Shown here: positions 36,918 to 47,700 of the stretch, in pieces
How the letters are laid out: each line of letters opens with the position of its first letter
Numbering within the stretch: the first letter of the stretch is position 1
Assembly: GCA_000953695.1 (NCBI GenBank)
Contig: LN554847.1
Coordinates: forward strand, 1,451,311 to 1,515,310
Direction of reading: 5' to 3'
Source: Aliivibrio wodanis
Lineage (GTDB): Bacteria > Pseudomonadota > Gammaproteobacteria > Enterobacterales > Vibrionaceae
DNA length: 64,000 nt
Notes under the pieces: model-generated
Database searches by the model: none
Told to the model about the DNA's origin: nothing
The model's input: only the letters and a program-made list of their open reading frames with translations
Translations under genes and position numbers: made by a program

Positions 36918-38561
36918 ATGATTGATAAATGTTTGTCACTATCAGAAGATCAATCTATTGTCAGCTTTATTGTTACTGGCGATGTTACTATTACTCAGCC
37001 ACTAAATAAGCAAGACCTTATTGATGCGGTACATACTCTAGGGGCTCAAGATTTTTATTTATATGATCTAGATATAGAAGCGGTAATTACTGCTATTAAT
37101 TCTGGTGATTTTTTAAAACTAAATGAAACCATTATTGCTCAACGTTTAGATACTCAACTTTCAATCGAAATTGATGAATCTGAATTGTCGGCCACTATGA
37201 TAATAACAGGGGCTTATGGTGGTTCTCATTTACGAGGCCCAGCGATCATTGCAGCATTAACAGAACATTCAATAATAAAAGGGGTTCAAAAAGAAGCACT
37301 TAAATCCCTTTTATTAACAAATAGAGATCTTAAGCCTGGTGAATCTTATACCGCTACCATAGCTATTGGCAAAGCTCCCATTCCTGGTAATAATGCAAAT
37401 TTCTTACCGCTTGTTCCTGATGTGAAAAAACGCATTTTACAACCAAAAATACAAGATGATGGTCTTGTTGATATGCGTGATTTAGGTGACTTTATAACCG
37501 TAAAAAAAGGGGTGCCTTTAATAAAACGCATTCCTGCAACAAAAGGGGCTGACGGTCTAACGATTACAGGTAAGTCAATTCCTGCAATACCAGGGGAAGA
37601 GATCCCACTAAAAGTATATGCTGGTTCTGTTATTTCAGAACATGATTGTAATGTATTACTATCCAGTATTGATGGAATGCCTATCATTCATAAAGATGGT
37701 GTCGGTGTTGATAATCTTTTAAAACTAAAAGCTATCGATGTCACTACAGGTCATATCTCATTTGAAGGCAGTATCTTTGTTGAAAATGACATCGAAGCAG
37801 GTATGAGAGTGCAGGCAACAGGCAGTATAACTGTCGGTGGTTTTATTGAAAATGCTGAAGTTATTGCTCATGAAGACATTTCTGTTGCTAATGGTATTAT
37901 TGGCCATCAGCCTCATGACGATGGTGAATTAAGTTGTACCATTATGGCAAAAGGCTCTATTAGCGCTAAATTAGCACAGCACTCATGCTTAACTGCAAAT
38001 AAAGAAATCAATCTATTGCTACTTGCCAATCATTGTTCTTTAAATTCTCGTACTTTTATTGCCGTTACAGACAAAGCAGGAAAGAATGGAACAATTAGTG
38101 GTGGTAGTGTAATTGCTAACCATTATGTAAAAACAGCAAATTTAGGTATTGAAGGCGGCGCTTATACTAAAGTTCAAGCTTTTCAAAACTTCTCAGTAGT
38201 CAAAGAAAACATACACCAATTAAAAAAACAGTACCTATTATTAAATGACACTATTGATAAGATTGCTCAAATTAATATCGATAAGCAACCAAGCGAAATT
38301 GCCGAAAAAATTCTTCACTCTAAGACGAAAACAGAGCAAGAGTTAGTAAAGGTAAGGGCACTATTAGAGCTTGAAGAACATGCGTTTGATTCAGGACTAA
38401 AACAGAATCATATTTTTGTTACTAACAAAATGTTTCCAAGAGTAGAAATTAAGTTTAATAATGAACACTTAGTGACTAAGCGTGAGTATAGTCCAAGTAA
38501 AATAACATTCACGGGTTATGACATTGATATTGCACCGGTTATTAAAAAAAGAGTAAAATAA
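36918..38561 (+). CDS. FapA family (DUF342) polymerising beta-helix protein
   Basis: The 547-residue cytoplasmic protein matches the FapA/DUF342 family (PF03961). The N-terminal part contains the family's GKAPIPGNNANFLPL and IPATKGADGLTITGKSIPA phrases. The central right-handed beta-helix has short repeats (FEGSIFVENDIEAGMRVQATGSITVGGFIENAEV), and a coiled-coil tail starts near ENIHQLKKQYLLLNDTIDK. These resemble bactofilin-like polymers; some vibrio members localise to poles or affect motility. GGGAG at 36908-36912 favours the ATG at 36918 over the GTG at 36915. The gene ends at a strong bidirectional terminator. Function here is unknown. Confidence 0.88.
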   Translation: MIDKCLSLSEDQSIVSFIVTGDVTITQPLNKQDLIDAVHTLGAQDFYLYDLDIEAVITAINSGDFLKLNETIIAQRLDTQLSIEIDESELSATMIITGAYGGSHLRGPAIIAALTEHSIIKGVQKEALKSLLLTNRDLKPGESYTATIAIGKAPIPGNNANFLPLVPDVKKRILQPKIQDDGLVDMRDLGDFITVKKGVPLIKRIPATKGADGLTITGKSIPAIPGEEIPLKVYAGSVISEHDCNVLLSSIDGMPIIHKDGVGVDNLLKLKAIDVTTGHISFEGSIFVENDIEAGMRVQATGSITVGGFIENAEVIAHEDISVANGIIGHQPHDDGELSCTIMAKGSISAKLAQHSCLTANKEINLLLLANHCSLNSRTFIAVTDKAGKNGTISGGSVIANHYVKTANLGIEGGAYTKVQAFQNFSVVKENIHQLKKQYLLLNDTIDKIAQINIDKQPSEIAEKILHSKTKTEQELVKVRALLELEEHAFDSGLKQNHIFVTNKMFPRVEIKFNNEHLVTKREYSPSKITFTGYDIDIAPVIKKRVK

Positions 38562-38598
38562 ATAACAACTAAAAAATCAACATTAAGTCAATTTTACA

Positions 38599-38630
38599 AA
38601 AATAGCACTGATAATCATCAGTGCTATTTT
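38599..38630. terminator. Bidirectional terminator between FapA-type gene and punC
   Basis: AAAATAGCACTGAT (38599-38612) and ATCAGTGCTATTTT (38617-38630) form a perfect 14-bp stem with a 4-base loop and T-runs on both strands, between convergent genes. Confidence 0.88.
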
Positions 38631-38649
38631 ATATAAAACTGGATAAAAA

Positions 38650-39846
38650 TTATGCTTGTTCAGCTAAAACCATTTTCTCTTCTTGATGTGCTTTAAATAC
38701 CATAACAGCACCAATGAACAAGAAAACTAACTGTAATAACATAATACCACCCATTGAGATGCCACCTAAATAACTAATACTTGATACCATTGCACTTGCT
38801 GCAACACAAAACAGCATTTGTAAGAAATTAAGTAATCCAGAAGCAACTGCACTTCCTTCTTTAAAATCTATTAAAGCATTATTAACAACGATTGGATAAA
38901 TAGCACCATTTGCCGCAGCTAAGAAACAAAATGGGATTAACATCGGAATGATTGATGAAACATCCATTCTCCATGACACTAAAAATACCGTTACTACACT
39001 CGCTGTAGAAAGTTTTAATAACCAAGGTAGTACTTGCTGTCCATCAAAACGTTCTAAGGCCCAGCGACAACCATAACCACCTACAATAAATGCGATTGTT
39101 TGTGGTACATAGCTTAATCCGATATCAGCGCCTGAATAACCCATTTGAGTCATAACAAACGGAGAACCAGTTAACCAAGCAAAAAAGATCGCAGAGCTTG
39201 CTGCATAGATGAGCATATTTCCTGTGAATTTTTTTGACTTGATAACATCACGAAAAGTAATGGTTTTTCCTGATGTTGCTTTCTCTTGTTTTGGTTCTTT
39301 ATCTGCAACAGTTCTTACTGCTAAGCCAACACCAATAATCGTTAATGTTACGAAGATCATTGACCAACCGTAGAACTTTTCAATCGCGGCTCCTAATAAA
39401 GGGGCTAATGCAGGAGATAAAGCAACCAAAGGCATAATAGTTGCAAAAATACGTTGTGATGTTTTTGCATCATAACGCTGAATAACCATTGCTTGCCAAA
39501 TTACATTGGCACTACATGCACCTAATGCCTGAAAGAAACGAGCAACAAGTAACATTTCTACACTGGTCGAAAATGAGGCAACTAAACTACTGATTGCAAA
39601 GATACTTAAACCGATAATTAATGACTTTTTTGTACCTAAACTTTGAGTTAAACGCCCATAAAAAAGTTGACCAATAGCCATACCTAACAAGAAGATACTT
39701 AGGGTTAAACCAATCATACTTTCTGTTGTTGCTAGATCACCACGAATGATATCAAAAGCAGGTAAATACATATCAGTTGCTAAAAAGCCCAGCATACTTA
39801 AGCCAGCTAACCAAATATATGGAATAGATTGTTTTTTATTTTCCAT
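38650..39846 (-). CDS. punC: Purine nucleoside transporter PunC (Bcr/CflA-type MFS)
   Basis: The 398-residue major-facilitator protein with 12 helices starts at the ATG at 39846, with GGAGAAG upstream; the frame extends to 39888 without a ribosome-binding site. It follows E. coli PunC (YdhC) along its length: WLAGLSMLGFLATDMYLPAF, IFATIMPLVALSPALAPLLG, NMLIYAASSAIFFAWLTGSPF, IGLSYVPQTIAFIVGGYGCR and IPFCFLAAANGAIYPIVV. PunC was once grouped with drug exporters but imports purine nucleosides. The divergent gene matches PunR, the activator of punC, which strengthens the call. A palindrome lies between them. Confidence 0.88.
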   Translation of the reverse strand: MENKKQSIPYIWLAGLSMLGFLATDMYLPAFDIIRGDLATTESMIGLTLSIFLLGMAIGQLFYGRLTQSLGTKKSLIIGLSIFAISSLVASFSTSVEMLLVARFFQALGACSANVIWQAMVIQRYDAKTSQRIFATIMPLVALSPALAPLLGAAIEKFYGWSMIFVTLTIIGVGLAVRTVADKEPKQEKATSGKTITFRDVIKSKKFTGNMLIYAASSAIFFAWLTGSPFVMTQMGYSGADIGLSYVPQTIAFIVGGYGCRWALERFDGQQVLPWLLKLSTASVVTVFLVSWRMDVSSIIPMLIPFCFLAAANGAIYPIVVNNALIDFKEGSAVASGLLNFLQMLFCVAASAMVSSISYLGGISMGGIMLLQLVFLFIGAVMVFKAHQEEKMVLAEQA

Positions 39847-39935
39847 GTTCTTCTCCAAACGTGAACATATTATTAATATCCATTGCATTCTATTAGTTAA
39901 TTGCTACTCTTGTGAAACGATATAATTTGCACTTT

Positions 39936-39954
39936 ACATCAAATAATTTGATGT
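39936..39954. promoter_or_regulatory. 19-bp palindrome in the punC-punR promoter, probable PunR operator
   Basis: ACATCAAAT (39936-39944) and ATTTGATGT (39946-39954) are perfect arms around one central base. It lies 24 bp before the punR ATG and about 90 bp before the punC start. PunR is the obvious candidate binder. Confidence 0.55.
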
Positions 39955-39978
39955 GATTAATCATGCATCAGGAGGGTT

Positions 39979-40887
39979 ATGTTTTCTTATAATGAACTAA
40001 TTGCTATAGAATCAGTGGCTAGACTAGGCAGCTTTAGCCATGCAGCAGATGAGTTACATAAAGTTCCAAGTGCTATTAGCTATACAATTAAATCCGTTGA
40101 AGAACGATTAAACGTCACATTGTTTACTCGTTTACATCGTAAAGTAGAACTGACTGCTGCTGGGAGTTATTTCGTAGAACAAACCAGAAAGTTGCTCAAA
40201 GAGATGGAAGATATTCGCTTTAATACTCAAAGGGTTGCAAATGGGTGGCAACAAAGTGTTTCAGTCGCACTAGATAACGTAGTCCGCGAAAATGGGGTCA
40301 ACCAACTCGTTCGTGACTTTTATGCGACCTTTCCTGATATTGAACTTCAATTAACTATGGAAGTCTTTAATGGTGTTTGGGATGCCTTGATGACGGGCCG
40401 TGCTGATATTGGTATTGGTGCCACAGCAACGATACCTATCGGTGGCGACTTTTCTTATCGTCCAATGGGAGAACTAGCTTGGGAATTTGTTGTAGGCCTA
40501 AATCACCCATTGGCAATGTATGATGGTGAGATCCCTCATCATGAGCTAATTAAATATCCTGTAATCTGTTTAGAAGATACTTCTCAGATCTTACCAAAAA
40601 GATCCACTTGGCAATTAGATAATCAACGTCGTTTGATCGTTCCTAATTGGCATAGTGCAGAGCAATGTTTTATTGATGGATTAGGCGTAGGAGTTATGCC
40701 AAGCCATAGAGCTAAAAGGCTACTAGCTACAGAACAAGTAATCAGTAAAAAAATTGAAAATCATATTGAAGCAAGTCCATGCTGCCTAGCTTGGAATAAT
40801 AAAAATCAATCGGTTGCAATCCAATGGTTACTTGATTATTTAGGAGATACAGAGAAACTAAATTCAGAGTGGCTCAAAGAAACATAA
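39979..40887 (+). CDS. punR: PunR, LysR-family activator of punC
   Basis: The 302-residue LysR-type regulator is close to E. coli PunR (YdhB): VARLGSFSHAADELHKVPSAISYTIK in the HTH, FTRLHRKVELTAAG at its end, then QRVANGWQQSVSVALDNVVREN and EVFNGVWDALMTGRADIGIGAT in the effector domain. The final YLGDTEKLNSEWLKE also matches. PunR activates the divergent nucleoside transporter gene in response to purine nucleosides such as adenosine. AGGAGGG precedes the ATG. The gene ends inside a 16-bp perfect hairpin. Confidence 0.9.
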   Translation: MFSYNELIAIESVARLGSFSHAADELHKVPSAISYTIKSVEERLNVTLFTRLHRKVELTAAGSYFVEQTRKLLKEMEDIRFNTQRVANGWQQSVSVALDNVVRENGVNQLVRDFYATFPDIELQLTMEVFNGVWDALMTGRADIGIGATATIPIGGDFSYRPMGELAWEFVVGLNHPLAMYDGEIPHHELIKYPVICLEDTSQILPKRSTWQLDNQRRLIVPNWHSAEQCFIDGLGVGVMPSHRAKRLLATEQVISKKIENHIEASPCCLAWNNKNQSVAIQWLLDYLGDTEKLNSEWLKET

Positions 40888-40916
40888 ACGATGATCCTAT
40901 GATCATCGTTTATGTT
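40881..40916. terminator. Hairpin between convergent punR and pdxH
   Basis: AACATAAACGATGATC (40881-40896) and GATCATCGTTTATGTT (40901-40916) are perfect 16-base arms with a 4-base loop, overlapping the punR stop codon. The T-run is weak, but the placement between convergent genes suits a bidirectional terminator. Confidence 0.65.
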
Positions 40917-40944
40917 ATCTATTTTCAATTTAAAAGCGACAAGA

Positions 40945-41580
40945 TCATGGCGCTAAACGGTCGATCATCCATTTGTCTTGATCTTTACTATAGAGAAATC
41001 GATCATGAAGTCGATGATCCCCTCCTTGCCAAAACTCAATTGAATCAATTTTAACTCTAAAACCGCCCCAGAATTTTGGTATTGGGATTTCACCTTGTGC
41101 AAATTTTTGCTTAAGCTCTAAGTATTTTACTTCAAGTGCGGCACGAGCTGTTAATCGACTACTTTGTTTACTTGCCCATGCTGCAATTTGACTTTCTTTA
41201 GGCCTTGAACTGAAGTATTTCATATTTTCAAGTGCACTTAGTTTTTCAGCAGTTCCTGTTATATGAACTTGACGCTCTAAAGGGTGCCAGGGGAAATGAA
41301 GAGAGATCTTACTATGATGCTCTAACTGCTGTGCCTTTCGAGAAGCTAAATTGGTATAAAACACAAATCCAGATTGTTCAAAATGTTTTAACAGTACAAT
41401 ACGCTGGAAAGGTTGACCGTTCTCATCAACTGTTGCCACTGTCATGGCTGTTGGATCTGTCAGTTTTGCTTCTACCGCTTGTTTAAGCCATAGCTCAAAT
41501 AAATCAACAGGTTCTTGTGGTAAATCTGCTCTACGCAAGCCCCCAAGGCTATAATCTCGACGAATATCTTCTAATTCCAT
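40945..41580 (-). CDS. pdxH: Pyridoxamine 5'-phosphate oxidase PdxH
   Basis: PdxH uses FMN and oxygen to oxidise pyridoxine or pyridoxamine 5'-phosphate to pyridoxal 5'-phosphate. The 211-residue product from the ATG at 41580 starts [20 protein letters not shown], as the family does; the open frame to 41643 adds unrelated residues and is rejected. Family signatures seen are [36 protein letters not shown], the [13 protein letters not shown] segment, and the C-terminal [15 protein letters not shown] with R-x-R/H-x-R phosphate ligands. It is transcribed toward punR and is unconnected in function with its neighbours. Confidence 0.96.
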   Translation of the reverse strand: MELEDIRRDYSLGGLRRADLPQEPVDLFELWLKQAVEAKLTDPTAMTVATVDENGQPFQRIVLLKHFEQSGFVFYTNLASRKAQQLEHHSKISLHFPWHPLERQVHITGTAEKLSALENMKYFSSRPKESQIAAWASKQSSRLTARAALEVKYLELKQKFAQGEIPIPKFWGGFRVKIDSIEFWQGGDHRLHDRFLYSKDQDKWMIDRLAP

Positions 41581-41647
41581 GTAAATCTCACTTCGACTGG
41601 TTTGTTGAAATTGTGCTCTTTTAAAATACCTTAAACAAGTCAAAAAT

Positions 41648-41675
41648 AAATAAAAAGGGCCTAAATTAGGCCCTT
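41648..41675 (-). terminator. Terminator of lapV
   Basis: AAGGGCCTAA and TTAGGCCCTT (41655-41675) form a GC-rich hairpin. On the minus strand it is followed by TTTTTATTTATTTTT. It begins 39 bp after the adhesin stop. Confidence 0.8.
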
Positions 41676-41713
41676 AGTATTTAATAATATGTTAGTTAAG
41701 TAATAACATCAGT

Positions 41714-44700
41714 TTAAACATCAACTTTAAACATTTGATTCTCTAATAACTGAGTTAAAATCTCAGATTGATTGTTATTAAAGTCTGCACTCTCAAGTCC
41801 AAAGGAATTAATCCCGCCTTCTACAGTAATTGTATGTTTATTACCTGCATCATCCGTTATTAATAGGGTCAAGTCATTGCCACTTTCTGATAACTCAATA
41901 TGAGCAAGAAGAGCATCAACATTTGTTTGGTTAACATCATCAGTTAAGATCTCAGTAAGATCAATTAAGTCTTCACCTTTTGTAAAATCTTTGATGGTAT
42001 CAAGACCGCTATCAGCACCTTGATCAACCCACTTAAAGATGTCTTCACCAGTACCTCCGGTAAGAATATCATTTCCAAGTCCACCAATTAGGATATCGTT
42101 GCCTGAGCCTCCGATTAAAATATCGTTGCCTGAGCCGCCACGAAGAACATCATCACCTTCACCGCCATCTAAGTAATCATTACCTTCAGCACCGTAAATT
42201 AAATCAATCCCTCCCTCACCAAATACATGATCATCACCAGCTCCTGCATGTGCTGCATCAATATGCGCTACTGGAGAGTAACCAGAAATAAATGAATCTA
42301 AATCTTGAGCATTTAATTTACTTGCATCAGAGCCCTTCGCAAATAAAGCTCGTTCTTCATCAGCTATATCATATGCGCTTTGAGTTTCGTCGTAACCTGC
42401 AGTATGACTGTCTCCTAAATGAATAATGTCATTACCAGAACCTGAAGCAACATGATCATTACCTGCGCCACTGTTTATATTATTTGCATCTGCAATAACA
42501 AATGTTTGGCCGTTAACCTCTGGTGTAATTGATTGTACGCTTCCCTTTGTTATCTGATCGGCAAAATCACCACCTTGAACCGTTGTTGATTCAATAGGGT
42601 TTGTTACTAACCCTTTACCTGTTACGACTAAATCTAAGAATTGCGGTTCACTTCTTGCGGTATCACCATTTGATATTTCTGTAGCAATAGCCGTAACCGC
42701 AAGAGTAAAGGCACCAGTATAAGAAGAATCAAATACTATTTTTCCAGTAGATAATTGTTCAGCAGTAAGAGTGACTTTGCCATCAGTTACTGAAATATAG
42801 ACATCATTAACATAAATAGATGCATCAGCAGGTAAATTAGCTATTTCATAACTTAATACTTCTGAGTTATCTGTATCCGTCAAACTTCCTGAAATATAAT
42901 CATTTAAATCAATATGTGTTTTAGCTTCCTGATTACCAGCTTGAACACCATTATGATCTTCAATAACTAGATTATCGATTAATGCACCTCGACCTGATTC
43001 ATGGTGCTTACCTGTTGATATTAACTGAATATTTTGAGATGTAGATGAACCATAAAAACTTACTTGTATTGTACTCCACTCAAGACTTTGATCTTTAGGG
43101 CTAGAGCTTCCTTCCCAAGAACCAACTACCACTCCATCAACAACAATATCAAAAGAATTATATTCTTTATCATAGCCTGGTCGTGGAGCTACATCTAATG
43201 TCAATGTGTAAAGCTTACCTTCTTGAGTATCAATGGATCTCTCTACACCTTTAGTTGAATCAAAACTTGATGCCGAATCTAACTCAAGAAACTGATTACC
43301 ATCACTTGCAGAGATAGAGCCTGCATCACTCATACTTTCACCAGTTTCCCATGTCTCAACAGCACCTTCACCTGCAATTGGTGTCCATCCATCAACACTG
43401 GAAGAGAATTTTTTACCATCATCTCCTGGCTGATCTTCAAAACTAGATGTAAATATCCAATTTGAAGACTGAATAACTGAAAGGGTAGGAATATCAGCCA
43501 CTGCACTTATTTTAATCGTTGCTGTCGCTGTTGCTTCTCCACCTTTACCATCACTTATAGTGTAGTCAAACGTTACTTCTCCACTAAAGTCTGGTGCTGG
43601 AGTAAATTCGATGTCACCATCTGAATTAATACTTGCCGAACCACTTGTTAAATTACTAGTGCTAGTAAATATTAAGGTGTCGTTATCAGAATCAGACACA
43701 TTAAAATCACTGGTACTTAATAGTATCTTTGTATCTTCAACGGCGTTATTAATTTCTGTGTCATTAGCAATTGGGTCTGTATTTTTACTTTCCCCTGAAT
43801 TTTTAGACGATAGAGTAATAATACCAGGGTCTGTTCCTCCATCACTGTCCGTTGCTTTATAGTGAATATCTTCACTAACGGCAACGACTTCCACACCCTG
43901 TAAAGTTATATTAGAATTTGAAACTGTTGAGCCATCACCATGAACCGTATAAACACGTATCTGATCGAACCCACTATCAAGTTGAATATTAGCGGTAAAC
44001 TCTCCACTACCATCATAGACATCACTATTCGTGCTATCGTCAAATACATAAGGACTTTCACCAACAACCTGACCATCTTTAAATAACAACACCTGAATTT
44101 CAGCATTAGCACCATGATCATCTTCGTAATGGGCCCAAATGCTTCCAAAATCAATATTAACTTCTGTAACTGCTATATTTGTAGATTCTGATGCTCCTAC
44201 CTGTGAAAAGTCAACCTCAATGTAATCTTGATCATCTACATCAAGTTCACTGTCACCAACACCTAATCCTGTTTCCCCTGTTCTATCATCATAAAAAAGA
44301 TCCCCTGCGGTCAATGTACTCTCAGCATCAGGGCTATCTCCTGTGTAGGTTCCACCTGAAATAATAACACCGCTTGTTAATGTAAATGAACTTACACTTC
44401 CGTCAGTATAGTTAGGAAGAAAATCGTCTGTCGCATTAAAACTTAAGTCTTCATGAACGGTATCATTGAGAACATATTCAATTTGAGAGTTTTCCGTTAA
44501 CACTGTCGATGTTGTAATTTCAGTGCGAGTATCTCCTTCAACAAGATAAAGTGTACCTAGCTCAGGTAAATCAGTAATTCCAATATCTATCGTTTTATCA
44601 TCATTAGCATCAGCGTCATCTTCAATATCACTAACATGAGGTTCAAAAGTGAACTGAGTTGATGTTTCATCGTTTAGCATAATTTTAAAATCATCTGCTA

Positions 44701-47700
44701 TTGGGTCAACATTAGGAACCGTCGTATCGGCTTCCACACCAATAACAAAAGTTTCTTCGCTGCTTGAACCATCGCTTGAAATAGCGACAATCACAATTTC
44801 GTGACTGGTTGCACTTTCAAAATCCAGTCCATCTCTGGCTACAGTGACAACACCTGTTATTGGATCAATTTGGAATAAGCCGTCCGCGTCATCACTTAAG
44901 CTATAGGTAACTTCATCGCCATCAGGATCAACGGCTTGGCCTGTGATATTAACCACATCACCCACAGCCGCATTTTCTGAAACCGTATTCACACCACCAT
45001 CGCTGTCTGTGACTGCACCAATGTCGTTATCAGTATCGCCTTGACCTGGAGTTGTTCCATCCGCATTTTCAACGCCAATGACAAAAGTTTCTTCGCTACT
45101 TGAACCATCGGTTGAAGTCGCGACAATCACGATCTCGTGACTGGTTGCACTTTCAAAATCCAGTCCATCTCTAGCAACAGTCACAACGCCTGTGATTGGA
45201 TCAATTTGGAATAACCCATCCGCATCGTCACTCAAGCTATAAGTAACTTCATCACCATCAGGATCTACTGCTTGGCCTGTGATATTAACCACATCCCCCA
45301 CGGCTGCATTTTCTGAAACCGTATTCACACCACCATCGCTGTCTGTGACTACGCCAACATCATTATTTTCTGGCTCTGGTGGGGTAGTAGTGTCATCTTC
45401 ATTTTCAACACCAATGACAAAAGTTTCTTCGCTACTTGAACCATCGCTTGAAGTCGCGACAATCACGATCTCGTGACTGGTTGCACTTTCAAAATCCAGT
45501 CCATCTCTAGCAACAGTCACAACGCCTGTGATTGGATCAATTTGGAATAACCCATCCGCATCGTCACTCAAGCTATAAGTAACTTCATCACCATCAGGAT
45601 CTACTGCTTGGCCTGTGATATTAACCACATCCCCCACGGCTGCATTTTCTGAAACCGTATTCACACCACCATCGCTGTCTGTGACTACGCCAACATCATT
45701 ATTTTCTGGCTCTGGTGGGGTAGTAGTGTCATCTTCATTTTCAACGCCAATGACAAAAGTTTCTTCGCTGCTGGAGCCATCAGTTGAAGTTGCGACAATC
45801 ACGACCTCATGACTGGTTGCACTTTCAAAATCCAGTCCATCTCTAGCAACAGTCACAACGCCTGTGATTGGATCAATTTGGAATAAGCCATTCGCATCGT
45901 CACTCAAGCTATAGGTAACTTCATCACCATCAGGATCTACTGCTTGGCCTATGATATTAACCACATCTCCCACGGCTGCATTTTCTGAAACCGTATTGGC
46001 ACCACCATCGCTGTCTGTGACTGCGCCAATGTCATTATCAGTATCGCCTTGACCTGGAGTTGTACCATCTGCATTTTCAACGCCAATGACAAAAGTTTCT
46101 TCGCTACTTGAACCATCGGTTGAAGTCGCGACAATCACGATCTCGTGACTGGTTGCACTTTCAAAATCCAGTCCATCTCTAGCAACAGTCACAACGCCTG
46201 TGATTGGATCAATTTGGAATAACCCATCCGCATCGTCACTCAAGCTATAAGTAACTTCATCACCATCAGGATCTACTGCTTGGCCTGTGATATTAACCAC
46301 ATCCCCCACGGCTGCATTTTCTGAAACCGTATTCACACCACCATCGCTGTCTGTGACTACGCCAACATCATTATTTTCTGGCTCTGGTGGGGTAGTAGTG
46401 TCATCTTCATTTTCAACGCCAATGACAAAAGTTTCTTCGCTACTTGAACCATCGGTTGAAGTCGCGACAATCACGATCTCGTGACTGGTTGCACTTTCAA
46501 AATCCAGTCCATCTCTAGCAACAGTCACAACGCCTGTGATTGGATCAATTTGGAATAACCCATCCGCATCGTCACTCAAGCTATAAGTAACTTCATCACC
46601 ATCAGGATCTACTGCTTGGCCTGTGATATTAACCACATCCCCCACGGCTGCATTTTCTGAAACCGTATTCACACCACCATCGCTGTCTGTGACTACGCCA
46701 ACATCATTATTTTCTGGCTCTGGTGGGGTAGTAGTGTCATCTTCATTTTCAACACCAATGACAAAAGTTTCTTCGCTACTTGAACCATCGCTTGAAGTAG
46801 CGACAATCACAATTTCGTGACTGGTTGCACTTTCAAAATCCAGTCCATCTCTAGCAACAGTCACAACACCTGTGATTGGATCAATTTGGAATAAGCCATC
46901 CGCGTCATCACTCAAACGATAAGTAACTTCATCACTATCCGGATCAATCGCTTGCCCTGTAATATTAACCACATCACCTACGATTGCATTTTCTGAAACA
47001 CTATTATCTAAAACATTGACATCAGAAAGACTTCCAATAACGTTATTTTGCTCAGGAACTACCAATTCGCCACCATCTGCATTTTCAACGCCAATGACAA
47101 AAGTTTCTTCGCTACTTGAACCATCGGTTGAAGTCGCGACAATCACGATCTCGTGACTGGTTGCACTTTCAAAATCCAGTCCATCTCTAGCAACAGTCAC
47201 AACGCCTGTGATTGGATCAATTTGGAATAACCCATCCGCATCGTCACTCAAGCTATAAGTAACTTCATCACCATCAGGATCTACTGCTTGGCCTGTGATA
47301 TTAACCACATCCCCCACGGCTGCATTTTCTGAAACCGTATTCACACCACCATCGCTGTCTGTGACTACGCCAACATCATTATTTTCTGGCTCTGGTGGGG
47401 TAGTAGTGTCATCTTCATTTTCAACGCCAATGACAAAAGTTTCTTCGCTACTTGAACCATCGGTTGAAGTCGCGACAATCACGATCTCGTGACTGGTTGC
47501 ACTTTCAAAATCCAGTCCATCTCTAGCAACAGTCACAACGCCTGTGATTGGATCAATTTGGAATAACCCATCCGCATCGTCACTCAAGCTATAAGTAACT
47601 TCATCACCATCAGGATCTACTGCTTGGCCTGTGATATTAACCACATCCCCCACGGCTGCATTTTCTGAAACCGTATTCACACCACCATCGCTGTCTGTGA

